Part shown: one piece after another, positions 50,971-63,713 of the stretch
Layout: every line of letters starts with the position of its first letter
How positions within the stretch are numbered: position 1 is the first letter of the stretch
From: Tanytarsus gracilentus
Taxonomy: Eukaryota > Arthropoda > Insecta > Diptera > Chironomidae
Reading direction: 5' to 3'
NCBI GenBank assembly: GCA_038502055.1
Contig: JAXRKN010000043.1
Span: forward strand, 2,294,001 to 2,358,000
DNA length: 64,000 nt
Made by a program: the position numbers and the translations under genes
Notes under the pieces: model-generated
Told to the model about the DNA's origin: nothing
Database searches by the model: none
Seen by the model: only the letters and a program-made list of their open reading frames with translations

Positions 50971-51539
50971 ATGTGCTTAAAAGTGAATAAATTTCTTTGC
51001 TGTTTTTCTCTAGAGACTGGTGGCATGACCATGGCCATGTGAGTGAATGTTAAAAAATAAATTTTTAATGTTCCTAAAGTATTTTTTAGACTCTCAATAT
51101 TGTGCAGTGTGGCAATGCTCATCTCATCAATTGCACTTTTGGCAGCGTTCGATCAAATTGAATGTCCTGACAATATATCCAACAAAAGTTGCCATGAACA
51201 TAAACCAAGTTTGAAAAAAATTTTATTTCTAAGTCTTTTGATGTAATAATTTTATTTTTAGTCGTGATAACAATTACAGTCATAACCCTCATCATGAGCA
51301 TTTGGTTATTGCTCATCTCGATTTTACTCATCAAAGGAATTAAGAGCAAGAGACGCGCATACATCATGCCGTATTTAATTGTGTCCGGAATTTGTGTTTT
51401 CAGCTATTTTCTCCAAGTTTTCACTGGTGGTGCAGCAATCAAGACCTCGACTGTTATTTCGATGGTGATTCAAGCTTATGGATTTGTGGTTTTATATTCG
51501 CTATATGAGAAAATTGGAAATTATATTCAAATTACTTAG
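50971..51539 (+). CDS. Small four-pass membrane protein, array member C
   Basis: Three exons: 50971-51038, 51090-51208, 51262-51539; 154 residues. It begins MCLKVNKFLCCFSLETGG, nearly the same N-terminus as member A. A loop with two cysteines (IECPDNISNKSC) follows the first segment, matching the loop in member B. The second intron starts with an unusual donor, GTTTGA, chosen because the phase and alignment to A and B require it. It has four hydrophobic segments and a very short C-tail. It lies 224 bp after member B. Confidence 0.75.
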
Positions 51540-52579
51540 TTAAAGTTCTTCTTTGATTTAAAAACAACGAAATTAAAGACACTCTGAAATTATGGTCCAC
51601 CACCCTAATTTAATTTTTTTAAAATATTTATCTTTATCAAATAATTTCCTATCAAAAATCAGCTGACACAAGTTTCATCATCGAAATAAATTGAAATCCG
51701 CACGAGTCACGGATTGTCTTCGAGCATAAGACTATACAAACCAAACAAAGCAATCCGCAGCAAATTGATGTCATTGAGAAATAAACAAAAACAGATGAAA
51801 ATCCAAACAGAAATTTTTTTCCTCCGAGATTGATTTTCCATTTCCCTTCACATGTCAATTTTCTCGACGACTTCTCGAGATTTGCATGAGAGCGAAGCAA
51901 AATTTTTGTGGATTTTGCACAAAATCTCATAGATCAGATTTTTTTTTGTTTAATCTCTCGCGCGTTGAATTTCAATTTTTATTTGCGTTTTCCGGTGCTG
52001 ACATTTTGCTGATTTTCGTGTTGAACTCGAAATATTTATTGCCGTATGACTGAAGTCTCACGAGAATTATGTCAAAAATTTTGAAGCAAAATTTAATAAA
52101 TCAAATTTATAAATTGAGCTTGAAAATTTTCGAGTTTTAAAAAGAAATCTTAAAATTTAAATATAAAGCATTAAATTAGGACGTTAAAGATGAAAAAATT
52201 TACAATAAAAATCTTAAATTAAATACATTTTGAACTTTTTATAACTTTTTTCCAGCCTTTAAATCCTTTTTTCATCTGTTTCATCATCAACCGTTGTCAA
52301 TTCGTTTCATGTCGAACGATAAAACCGAACACTCTTGATTACATCATAAAACCGTCGCCCGACTCAATTGAATATTGAATCAAGTGAGCTGATTATACTG
52401 CGAGAGGCACTAAATCGAAAACAAATTAAAATTTTATGCATCGTCATTCGTCTATTTGCCATTTTTTTCCTCCTCCTCGAGTCTCTTTCTAAAGAAATTC
52501 AAGTGATGGATTAGAAAAGCGATTATCAGTATCATCAAAATACCATCAGAAGAAGGACGATAAAAAGAGTGAAGCAAGT

Positions 52580-52690
52580 CAAGGGGTGAAAAATTTAAAA
52601 ATAATTTTTATTATAAAAATTGCATGCAAAAAAATCTTTTAAGAAGATTTTTCAAAATTAAAATTTAAAAACTCCAGTGTCGCACCCTTG
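52580..52690. mobile_element. MITE-like element (CAAGGGGT family)
   Basis: The left end CAAGGGGTGAAAAATTT and right end CCAGTGTCGCACCCTTG form an imperfect inverted pair 111 bp apart, with an AT-rich core. It is more diverged than the copy at 10973-11134. Confidence 0.35.
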
Positions 52691-55600
52691 CCGCCTTCGA
52701 ATAACAAAAATTTCGACATTGGATCATAAATCAAGCTCGACGATGCCAAGGAGGGAATGGAAAAGAGCAAAAGAGAGCAGTTTGCAGAAGGAAAAATTGA
52801 TTTTGTCATAGAAATGATTGAAGAGGCCTTTTTTTATGATTGAACGTGTGTGTTTGTGAGTTTGATTGAATTTGGAATTCCATTTTGACCCCAAAAAATT
52901 GAAAAAAGATCAAAAAATCTGCATGTGAATGGATGATAGAAAATTTGTAGGATAAAAAATTTTTGTTAAGAGAAATTTTTTTTGCAGTTCGTGGAAAATT
53001 TTAAAATTACTTTAAAAATTTTATTGAAAATATTTTATTGCTGAAAATAAAAGAAAATGTTGAGTTTGTCACAACTTCTCAGGAGATTTATTTCTCCTGC
53101 AAAATGTTCACTTTTAAGTTTTCTATTTCTCAATTTTCAGCACAATAAAGTTATAAAATAAGAAACTTAGACTGCAAACTTTCGAGCACACACATTGAGA
53201 GAGTTATTTGTTATTGAGAGACATTGAAATGTTTACAATCTTCTCGAGGAGCAATTTGACATAAAAACTGTCGTCACTTCCTTGCCCAACAGGTTGATGA
53301 TTGATGGCTCTATTAAAAAAGTTCACGTGGAAATATTTTTTAGTGCTCGATCGTAAATTTTTTGAAAAGAACTTTGGAATTAATTTAAAAGCAATTTATG
53401 GTGTGAAATATGGCACTTAAGATTGTGAGTGGGTTCAAAAAGATGAAAAAGTTTATTTTGTTTTAAAAATTTTATTTTCTAGAAAACTAAGCAAAGAATT
53501 TTCATTCCACAATTTATTTTAATTTAATTTTCATTTAAAAAATCTTCCACAAGCATCCAAGCGAGTGAATGAAATCGTTTATAATTTTTAATTTCACAAT
53601 TTTCCCTCTCAACAACAAGCGATTAAGAAAGGATTTTAAAGCAATAAACGAAGGAAAAAGTTAATTAATTCGGAAACTTTTATCTCGCGTTTTGCACACA
53701 GGAAAAATAGGAAATAAAAAAGAAAAGTTTTAAAGCGAGAAAAAAAGATTTTTTTTCTACAAATATCTTCAAGGAAATATAAAAGCAATTAAAGAAAATT
53801 TAAAACCAATTTTTCAGTCGATTCAAAAATTTCAAAGAGCAAAAATTGAATTTTAAATTTTCTTATGCATTTTTTATCAAACATCTGAAACTGATCTCAA
53901 AAATAATTTATGAATGAATCGATGAAGAATTGGGTCAAACTGGAGAAAAATGCTTTCGTCGAGAATTCGCGGATTGAGTGAAAAATTTGGCAAGTTGAAA
54001 GTAATCTGATGAAATTTTTTTGTTGAAAAAATTGAGCTTCAATCCCATCATGGTGCGTGCATGGTGAAAAGGTATTTAAATTAAGTTCAGTGGATTTTGG
54101 TAAAATTTAAGCTCTTTAAAATTTAAAAAAAAAATTTTGTTAAAAAGCTTTAAAATTTAAATTCATGAAGTGTGCATTGAAGTTCATCAAAGCCATGCAC
54201 TTAATCTCGAGACGAAAAGTAGAAATGCACTTGTGAATTAAGTGACACAAAACAGCTATTAGAACTTGTTCTAAAAGCTCTTTTGTGTCGGCGAATATGA
54301 ATTTTTTTTGTTCACTTCCATTTCACGTAATTCCTTCCATGCGGCTTCCTGTACTCCTACTCAGTGACTCTGCCATGTCTCACCACCTAATGCAAGTGAA
54401 AATTTTCATTCTCTCAGGCACTCACCTCACGTAAATATTTTATTGTGATGATATTTTTCTGAATGGTAAACAATATCCCAACTCATATAGAGCAGAAAAA
54501 AAAATTTATGAGTGGGTTTTTAAAATGTGAAATGAGGTTTTGTTGAATTTTTATGACACAATGAGGATGAAAAATATTTTTAGAGGTTAATTTTTTATTT
54601 ACCCTTAAAATCCATTAAACTTTTTCATCAACAAAAAAAAGCACAAAGTTATTTAAATTAATTCAAAACTTTTTTCTCTTCTTTGTTCTTTTCCCCTTAA
54701 AAATTAAAAAGTCTTTAAGCATCATGAATATAACAACAAAAAGGCCTTCAAATAAAATCTTTTGGGAAATTAAAAAGCCAACAAAAGTGCTTTAAACATT
54801 TTCAGAACTGAAATCAGTGAATTCCATTTAAAAACTGCTCACAAAGGCATGACAGAGAAAAAATGCATAATGAAAGTCAAGCTGGAGAGTGAAAACGTTC
54901 GCTTTGTGGCTGCCAGGGCAGAAAAATGAAAGTTCTCAGAAAACAGAGAGAGAAAAATTGCAAAAAGCAGTAATGGTAATTTTCAACCAGCTTTTTCCCG
55001 GTCGTTTTCATAGCGAACTTCCGGATTGAGAGTTACTGTTGCATGTTCGATGTCAAGCGCTTCCTATGCGATGCTGCAACGACGAAAGTATTAAAGCTCG
55101 TTACTAAGAAATTACTTTAAAAATTTTTTAAAAAAATTAATTTTTTCGAGTAATTTAAAATTTAGCTGACATCACTTTTGTCACTAAATCACTCACGCTT
55201 TCGACATCCGGAAAGCTGAACGAGAGAGAAAATTCTCACTCTCGAACTAACAATTTTTCATCATATCCGGCCAAATTTCAATTTCCGCTTCTTGTTTATC
55301 ATCGTCCTCTTGAGCTTTCGGATGAATTTTGCCAATTTCTCACATGAATGCGACGAAGACTTGAGAAGGTTTCATCACGTTTAAAAAGTACACGAACAAT
55401 AATAGTATGGACATATCACTCGGTGAATACTCACGCCATTGTAACATCATATCATTACACAATGTTTTATTGTTGTTGACTTTTATATCAAATCATGTGT
55501 GCGGTTCTGTTTGCGATGTAAAATACGCTCAATATTTGAACTCACCGAGATGAAAATAAAAATAATTTTAACCACCGGAGATTTTTGTCGATTTTGCGGA

Positions 55601-58600
55601 ACGTGCTCTGCATTAATTAATCGACCATGACGGCAGCATTGTGATTTTTATATGAGGCATGTTTGCACTCACAATGTTGGCGTGTCAGAGTGAAAGGTCA
55701 AAAAAATTCCTGAAACACACAAATCGATGAAAAAGTAATCAACAAAAAGCCAATTAAAAATTAAAAAGTAATTTTCCACTTCCGACACTTCATTGCGAAC
55801 ACTAATCCTTAATTTCAACTTCTCACTTCTAAATCTCTTCAAACTTTTTCTATTCTATTTTGAAAACACTTTTAATTCTTGCTTCAATTTGGATTTTCAT
55901 TTTAAATCCAGCTCTAATGAAAATGACTTTTTCCCTCTTGCACGAATCGAAACTCAATTATCGCCAAAAAAATTCAATTAGGTGAATGTGAAAAATTAAT
56001 GGCGAATTTGTGTTCTGACTTTTGAATCAACGCTAAAAGTGCAACAAAGTTTGCGAGACTATTTTTTCAGTCGCTCTGAGTGAATGACAAAATTTCATCG
56101 GTTGTTTGAGTTAATCCACAAATAAAGGACGGACATGAATGAGCAAAATGATTTTCACTTTAGAAATCAACCTGAATCAGAATTGATTGATAATCATTGA
56201 TTTTTAGTTGAACAGAAATTTTTTCAAAAATCGAGGAAAATTTGATTTAAATTTTAAAGTGAAAATTTTGTTTAAAAATTTTAATTATTCTCAAGGTGTT
56301 TTGAACTTTCTAATTGAATATTCAAACAACTTACAGCTGCTTAACTTCCCTCTATCTCACTCTTCATAATCATATCACTAGCTTGCGTGTTTGAAGTAAA
56401 ACTTCAAAGTTTTTCTCCAACTTATAAAACTTTTTTTTTGTAGAAAATCTAATTAAACTTTTTCCTTTTCCAAAAACCTCTTTTGTGTGCATTATAAATT
56501 ATTTTAAGACATACACGAGCTCATCGAAGGGTAAAAGACGAAGGAAGCTTCCGCTCTTTGGGTTCTCAATATTCAATCTCATTTCGTTTGATGTAGTTTT
56601 AAGGAATTAATCTTAAAATGAAATTATTTTCTCCTCTATCTGTCGAGTTATCTGCTCACTCAGCAGACACTCATCGAGCGATTATTCATTTGCTGTTTTT
56701 TAAAAATGCTGCTTTTAAGTTCTTGGCAGATTTAAATTTTCTTCAGAAGCTTTTGAAAATTGATGTAATATAATGGTTGAGAATTTATAATTAAATCTTT
56801 AAGCGGAAGCTAGATATAGAACGACTTTGATGGCAGTTTAAAATTCATGAAAAAATGAGATTAAGATATTTTAAAACTTTAAAAAAATTATAAAAGGTTT
56901 TTAAATTTTTGAAGCGTTGATTTTTAAATTAAAAACTTTAAATTTATATTTTCAAAAAGCATGTTAAAAACCTAAAAATGTTCATCTCTTGCTCGAGCAT
57001 GAAAAATCCTCCAACAAATATCGAAAGAAATTTTTCATTTTGAGGTTTTCATAAAGCAAACTTTTAATATTGCATCTGAGGATGTGTGGGTTGAATGTAA
57101 GAGAGTACAATGTGAGACCGAACAGTCATGAAATTATAAAAGTCCGCCAAGCCACACTGAATACGTCCCCAAAGTCAGATGCGAGAACAAAATTAAAATA
57201 TTGTGGTTTAATGAAAACTTTTCGTGTGTGCTGAGCGTCATATCGAGCTCATGGCTTTTTATTACAGCACAGCGAGAGAAAACTCATTCGCACATATGCA
57301 AAGCTCTTTGCATTGAAGAAAAATCTCTCTTTTATATTGAAAAGCTTTCTAACCAACGTTGCGGTTTGTATCTGCAAATTTGTCCGAACGTTCTCACAAA
57401 AATTTCAAATTGAGTTGATTGAGCAAATAAATTTCCAGTTCCTCAATTGATGACGAGTTGAGTTTGAGTTGGCGAACAAATCGAAATAAAATTGACTCCG
57501 TGCAAGTTCACCGACAACCGACATCTGGATTGACAATGATGAGTTTGAGAAATTTAAAATATTTAAGGTGAATTTGCAGGAAAAAATTTCAAGGGGTTGA
57601 AAACTGTGGAGGAAATTTTTTAATTTTCAGACTTTAAATAGTTTTTAATTTAATTGATTACAAAATTTTATGATTACTGAGTTATAGATTTAATTTTAAC
57701 TCATTTTCACTTTTTCAAAGATTTAAATGTAATTTAATTTAAATTTATTTATAATCACATGATTTAAAAACCCAAAAATAAATCGCTCTGTAAATATGAA
57801 ATTGAAATTTAATGACTCACTCACATTAATGACAAAAATTGCTGGATGGGGTTCATAATTTCCATGACATTTATTTTTCCACAAACAAAATCCTTTTTAT
57901 GGCGTCTAGAATCTGCTCAAAAGTATTTTATTCTTTTTTGAGAGGTTAACGAAGGTCAAAAATGATAATTGGATTTTTATGGCCTCAATTAATGTTTACA
58001 TGTGTGATGAAAAAAGTTGAAAAGTCATAAATTTTATTTCTTTAGATTGAAAATTTTTGTGTTTAAATTTCTGAAGAATGAAGAAAAACTTCCTACAAAT
58101 TAATTTCTTCACATCACTAAACAATTTCTGCATTTGCAAAGTTTTAATAAATTGTTTCATTAAATAACTTTTTTCGAGACTTTTTCTCTCACAAAACATA
58201 AAACGAGAAAATTTCTCCCAAGAAACTATTTCAAATTCAATTTTCAAACGAGAACAAATTTTTCTTTGGCGCAAAAGAATCAAAACCAATTTCGAGATAA
58301 GTAAAAAGGTAGCAAATATGCTATCACACCTCGATAATGGCGCTTTTATTGATCCTCAATCGTTTTTTATTTCCTTTTTATTGAGCGAGAGATTTTATCT
58401 CTCTCGCTTTTTTAAATGTGAAGCTCGCTCGAGATTTGACGATAAAGGAAGTGGAATTTTACCGGCATCGAGAATTTCCTTATAGACTCGAGAGAAAATT
58501 TGTATGTTTTTAACGATTTTCTAAGATATAGAAAAAAGGCATTTGAGGTTTGAATATCGTTAAAGATTGAATTTGGAGTGATTTAAAAAGAAATTCCTGG

Positions 58601-60036
58601 ATTTTTATATTCTTTGAGGTTTTTGTATTTTTTTGGTAGGAACATTTGAGCTTTTAGCTTTAATTTATTCTTAACTCATTGATTTTTTCTTAGAATTTTA
58701 AAATCTTTAACAAAAATTAATTATTTAGTGATTTTTAAGAATTATGTTTTAAAGTTGTCAAGTATGAACCCAAGTAGGGAAACAAGAAAATTTGTCCGTT
58801 AAGAAAATAAGTAGAAAAAAGCAAAGTCCAGTTTAACAAACAATTAACATTGAAAGTTATTGAAATTTTTGTAACGTTTTGAAAATAAAAATCCATAAAA
58901 ATTTAGTGTCCATCAGACTAAATAATTTAATTAATGGCTTTTCTAAACATGTCTGCCCTCAAACTCAAAACTCACTCTAATAAATTAAGTCTGATCAGTT
59001 TCCGACACACGATGCATCGAGACAATGTCAATGATAAATTTACTCGAAAGTGATTAAACTTTTCCCTTCAACCCTCAACTTGAAGCACGACGAACAATTT
59101 CATTAAAACTAACTTGTTGTTAAGTCTCAAATGCACACTGAATCATTTCGAAAAGGAAGCTCGAGTGAACTCTTAGAAGCTAAAATATTCCACTCGAGCG
59201 ATTTTCATTAGATTGTGTCGCTTTCATCTAGCATCAAATTGATAGTGGTAAAAGCACACAGCGAGACCACGATCGATCGCAATTAGCTGTCGAATGTAAA
59301 TTTATGACTATAAGCGAAGAAATTCTTCTCGTTTTTCGAGAACACAAGTCTAGTGTGGAGTGTATCGAGTGACATCTTGCTATTAAAAAAAAGAAGAATT
59401 CGAAATATTTATTGAGAATGATAGCAACAACAAAATAAGTGGTATCTCGGTAAAATGGAAGAGACTTAGAGAGACCGACACAACCAAGAGGGTTGAAATA
59501 TGAGAAGAAAAAATATTTTTCAAGTTGTTGATAAACTTTGTGAGAGAAATGCTAAACTTAGACTTTTTGGACTTTCGACAAGAAATGAAGAAGAAGATGA
59601 ATGATAAGAAAACTTGCTTTAATGTTCGAGACATTTTTTGAGAGGGTTAAAAAGTTTATTTTGTGGCTCTTTAAATTCAGATAAGATGAGAAAAAAATTA
59701 AGCAGAAAATTGATAAAAAAAATCAAAGTTTTCCCGCCCCTAACTCAAAAATCTTCAACATAGGAAGAAATGTCCCAAAGTCAAAATAATTCAACCGCAA
59801 ATCAAGAAGTGAATTCATCAAGTTATGACAACTCACGTAATGATGTTCAACCACAGAAGTAACAATAAAGTCATCACCATAGTAAGTCTAAAGTAGTACA
59901 AATCGATTCAACGACTTGCGTGCTTGTAAATGTGTGAGCTGACAGAAAGATTTACATTTTTATGACAAAATACTTTTTTCCCTCCCCCAAATCCTCACCG
60001 CAACTCAAATGCGACACACTCAATTCATTTTTATTA

Positions 60037-60198
60037 CCTGCGTGGGACATGAAAACCGTTGAAGCCGTAAATTTAAATAAAAGTATACTTTTTGTATACA
60101 ATTCTCTATTGAAAATACGTTGAAGCCGAGATTTAAATTTTATTTGTATGAGGATTTTTTGAATTTTAACGGTAACATTTGGTCATGTCCCACGCAGG
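60037..60198. mobile_element. 162-bp MITE with 8-bp target duplication
   Basis: The termini CCTGCGTGGGACATG and CATGTCCCACGCAGG are a perfect 15-bp inverted repeat. TTTTATTA directly flanks both sides (60029-60036 and 60199-60206), an 8-bp target duplication as made by hAT- or P-type transposases. Inside, GTTGAAGCCG plus an ATTTAAAT stretch occurs twice (about 60058 and 60119). There is no coding capacity. Confidence 0.9.
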
Positions 60199-60285
60199 TT
60201 TTATTACAGTCTATCATGTTGAAATGAAAAATGAACTGAAATGTTCTTCATATCCACGGAAGTACATGTGATGTAAGAAAATAAA

Positions 60286-60394
60286 AAGGGGTAGAACACT
60301 TCAAAAATTTTAAGAATTTTTTAAAAATTTTAAATTTATTTTTCAGTTCTTAAAAATAAAAATCAATTTTTAAAATGTCAGTGTCCAATCTTTG
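60286..60394. mobile_element. MITE-like element (CAAGGGGT family), diverged
   Basis: AAGGGGTAGAACACTTC at the left and CAGTGTCCAATCTTTG at the right are an imperfect inverted pair around an AT-rich core. It lies 88 bp after the 162-bp MITE. Confidence 0.35.
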
Positions 60395-62554
60395 TCATAA
60401 AGTGTCGTTAAAATCATATCATCACAGTGTGATTATAAACATACTCAACTAGAGCATGATGGAGAAAGCGACTCATAAAAGCTTTTTCTTCTCACTTTAT
60501 CATCTTTCATTTTCACATCAACCTCACCCCACTCTTTATCCAGCGAGACTTTGCGACTAAATGTTTACCGGATGGAGGAAGTGAGTGCGAGAGAATGCGA
60601 GACTTCATCGTCTTTTCTTTCAACACGTTTTATATAAAGAAAAAAATGTGAAGTAAGTGAGAGGGAAGACAAGAAGAAAACTGCGATAAAAGCTTAAACT
60701 TTTTTTTAGCACAAAGAGAGAAAAATGCTTTTATTGTTTATGGTGAACATCCGTTAGACGGTAACTTTTATTGCCTTATTTCTGAAGAAATACAAAAGAA
60801 AAATTACTTTGAAGTAAGATAAAAAAATTAGAATTAATTTTGAGGTTAGCTCATGAACCATATGGCGAGCACTGCATAAAAGGATTTGAGTAAAAAGTTA
60901 AACTTTTAATTACTTTTCATGCTGCATAAACTCAAACTTAATATCAAGTATGAGCTGATAAAACAGCAAGGATATGACTGTCATTCAATGTGAAATTTTT
61001 ATGCTTATACATTTGCTCACATATGACACACAGTAAAATCATCCATAATTCATCATTGTGTCTCATGCTGCACTTTTTTTCAGCATGCAAATGGAAATTT
61101 CATGTAGATTTCTCTTTCATATGCCGTGTTTTAATTTTTTTCCTTGTAACTTTTTGTTGATTTTGTAAAATAAACTTTTTAATAAATTTAAATTTTTTTA
61201 AAACTTAAACATGAACTTTGATTCCACTTCAAGTAATTAATGTGAATTTTTCTCCTCCAACTTTACATAAATTTTTTTTGCTTAAAACAAGCAAAAGACA
61301 TGAAAAAAATTCTCTTCATGCTCCGCTTGCGATTATTAAAGCTTAATGACTTTTAGTGTTTGTGTAAAATATTCCCAAAGCTCAGCAGTGTCGCCATGCT
61401 CTTTTTTTGTTACAATTTTTTCTTGCGCACTAAATATTAATTTTCCTCTCATACAACTAATTGGGTCAATGAATTCAATTAAGCTAATTAAATTTCTCAA
61501 TTTTCCTCCACAGCCGAGAGCTCGAGAGAGAGGAAAAAGGGTGGAAATTGAATTTTACTATCAAAAAACGACAAAAACATATTTTGCGACACTATCGTCA
61601 TGCTCGCTCTTTAATATCTCCAATTATCCGCTTGTTGTTTGTCTATTTGTTGATGTGATGATGATAATAGTGGTTAATAATGACAACGATCATTAAATCG
61701 CGTGATGTTGGAATTTTCATCTCTTTTTTTCGACGGGAAATAAAAAAATTTCATGGGTGTCGTTTAATGGAATGTTTTTAGGATTTTATTATTGAGGTTA
61801 TTTAATTTGAAATTAGATTTTATTGTTGGGTGATCAAATAAAAATTAAAGGCAGCTGTGGACAGTTTAACGATAATTTGAAATGTAATTTTGAGGCGGAC
61901 CAAAAATTGGATAATGAAACTCTAAATTGGATATGATTTTATTTATAAACTGAATTAATTTTTTGAATTCCAAAATAAAAAAAGAAGTCACTTAGTAATT
62001 TTAAAAATTTGTAAATAGAAGGGGCCGTAACTGAAGATTTAAATCTGAAAACTCTTACTCAGTGTCGATTTTTTGTATTCAAAAATTAAAATAATTTTTT
62101 ATGTAACGGAAAATTAATCCCAAAAAATTGTCTAACCCAACTCAAAAACTAAAACAAGCCAATCTCATTTCTCAAATTCTTTACTCTGTCTCTCTACTAC
62201 AGTCATGGTCTCTTTCAAAAAATATTAAATTCCTTAATTTAAGTGCGACTATAGGATTATTTTACATTGTATGTGGAGTCGGAGACATTCCAAAGAGTTG
62301 CAATATGGCATGGAAGTATTATGACATGAAAGGAGCTATAGCAATGGCATTATGTGCTCGACGACCGTAATATTTTCACTCTGCGTTTGCTGCACACAAA
62401 ATGATTATGGCATTTATGTGCTGCTGCTGCTCAGACAACAAACGGATATTTTTAAATTGCTGTTTTGTCTGGTCACCTTAACATGCAACATATCATAACG
62501 TTAAATGAACTCATGTCTACAACATTTCTTCATAGAAAAAAATTGTAAGAAGTG

Positions 62555-62716
62555 ATGAGATTGAAAATTTCCTTTTTGCTCTTCTGGGAAAATTACAACA
62601 ATGAATATCATGACGACGATGATATTGGATTTCCTATGGATTTTATCAATTTTCCATTGATCGAAATCCCACTTGAAACTGAGATTTTTCCATCTGCTTT
62701 GTATGATTTCTCATAA
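62555..62716 (+). CDS. Possible small secreted peptide ORF (53 aa)
   Basis: ATG to TAA gives 53 codons: a basic-hydrophobic start (MRLKISFLLFW), then an acidic run (EYHDDDDIGF) and an amphipathic tail ending SALYDFS. The composition is more protein-like than the surrounding DNA, and the start could be a short signal peptide. No similarity is recognised, and a chance frame is likely. Confidence 0.2.
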   Translation: MRLKISFLLFWENYNNEYHDDDDIGFPMDFINFPLIEIPLETEIFPSALYDFS

Positions 62717-63713
62717 GGCGTGTACACAAAATGTTTAATATAAAAATATTTTCATGTCTAAAAATTTCGCAGTGTCCATCCCTTTTTTATACTCATATAT
62801 TGTGATTGAAAAATAAATTCAAAGTCGAATAATTTCGCATTATGAGAACATCTCTTATATCCCTATTTTCTGTTTTTTCTCATATAAGCCCTAAGGATCT
62901 TCTCTACTCGGATGTATGAATGAGATTTCATAACATTTTCTTCCTTCCGGACTTGTCATATGATGCTATCGTGCTTATTATTTTTTCTTTTCTCAGCTGA
63001 GCTCCAATTTCAATTGAATTTAATTCAATTTCCACATCATTTATTGACGAAGATGATGAGAAAAATTAAATAGCTTTTTACTTGGAATTAAATTTGATAA
63101 ATATTGAATAAGTAGTTAGATGTCCGAGAAGTAAACGAGAGATTTTTTAGATCGGTAGTTAGAGTCGAATTGAAAGAGTTACGAGTTGTATATTGATAAA
63201 AAATTTAAATTGAAATTTTACAGTAATTAAAAGTTTTATTTTGCATACATTAAAAAATTCATCAACATATTTTGATGCAACATTTTACAAAACCACTTAA
63301 TTAACACTTTTTCAACCACAAACGTTCATTAAAATTAATTTAAAATTTATCAAAGTTTGACACAATTACGATGAATGATAAAATCGCTGAGAGAATCTGC
63401 ATGGAATGTGAGAGAGTGAAAAATTATTATGGAATGATTTAATTAAAAAAGTTTTGCATTGTGTTAATAATTTTCAATGGATGAAAAGTGTAAAAAAAAT
63501 ATTTTAAATATTGAAAATTTATTTTTTTGAACAATTGACGGCAAGGACGGAAGCTGCGTCTGACCAGGGTCGAAAGATACATAGTAGGCTATTATTAGTA
63601 AAAAAACAATTAAAAAAATTTTCCACCCCTTGAATTCATAATTTTAATAAAATTTTGCCACCAAGAAACACCACAAGAATACTCAATCATTCTAAATTCC
63701 CTCCTTAACTCAC

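Larger units (their letters stand above)
51540..63713. other. Gene-poor AT-rich region
   Basis: Over 12 kb I found no exon with family similarity. Contents are MITE-like elements at 52580-52690, 60037-60198 and 60286-60394, and a possible 53-codon peptide frame at 62555-62716. A minus-strand frame at 51930-51652 with two hydrophobic stretches is not convincing. Poly-A/T runs are frequent. It could include regulatory DNA or introns of genes beyond the window. Confidence 0.55.

Noticed and set aside
51652..51930. Minus-strand 92-codon frame with a hydrophobic, Cys-rich stretch
   Set aside because: No family similarity and no shared N-terminus with the adjacent four-pass array; likely chance.
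62128..62370. Plus-strand 80-codon frame
   Set aside because: It begins at TTG rather than ATG, has no acceptor in the right place and no recognisable domain.
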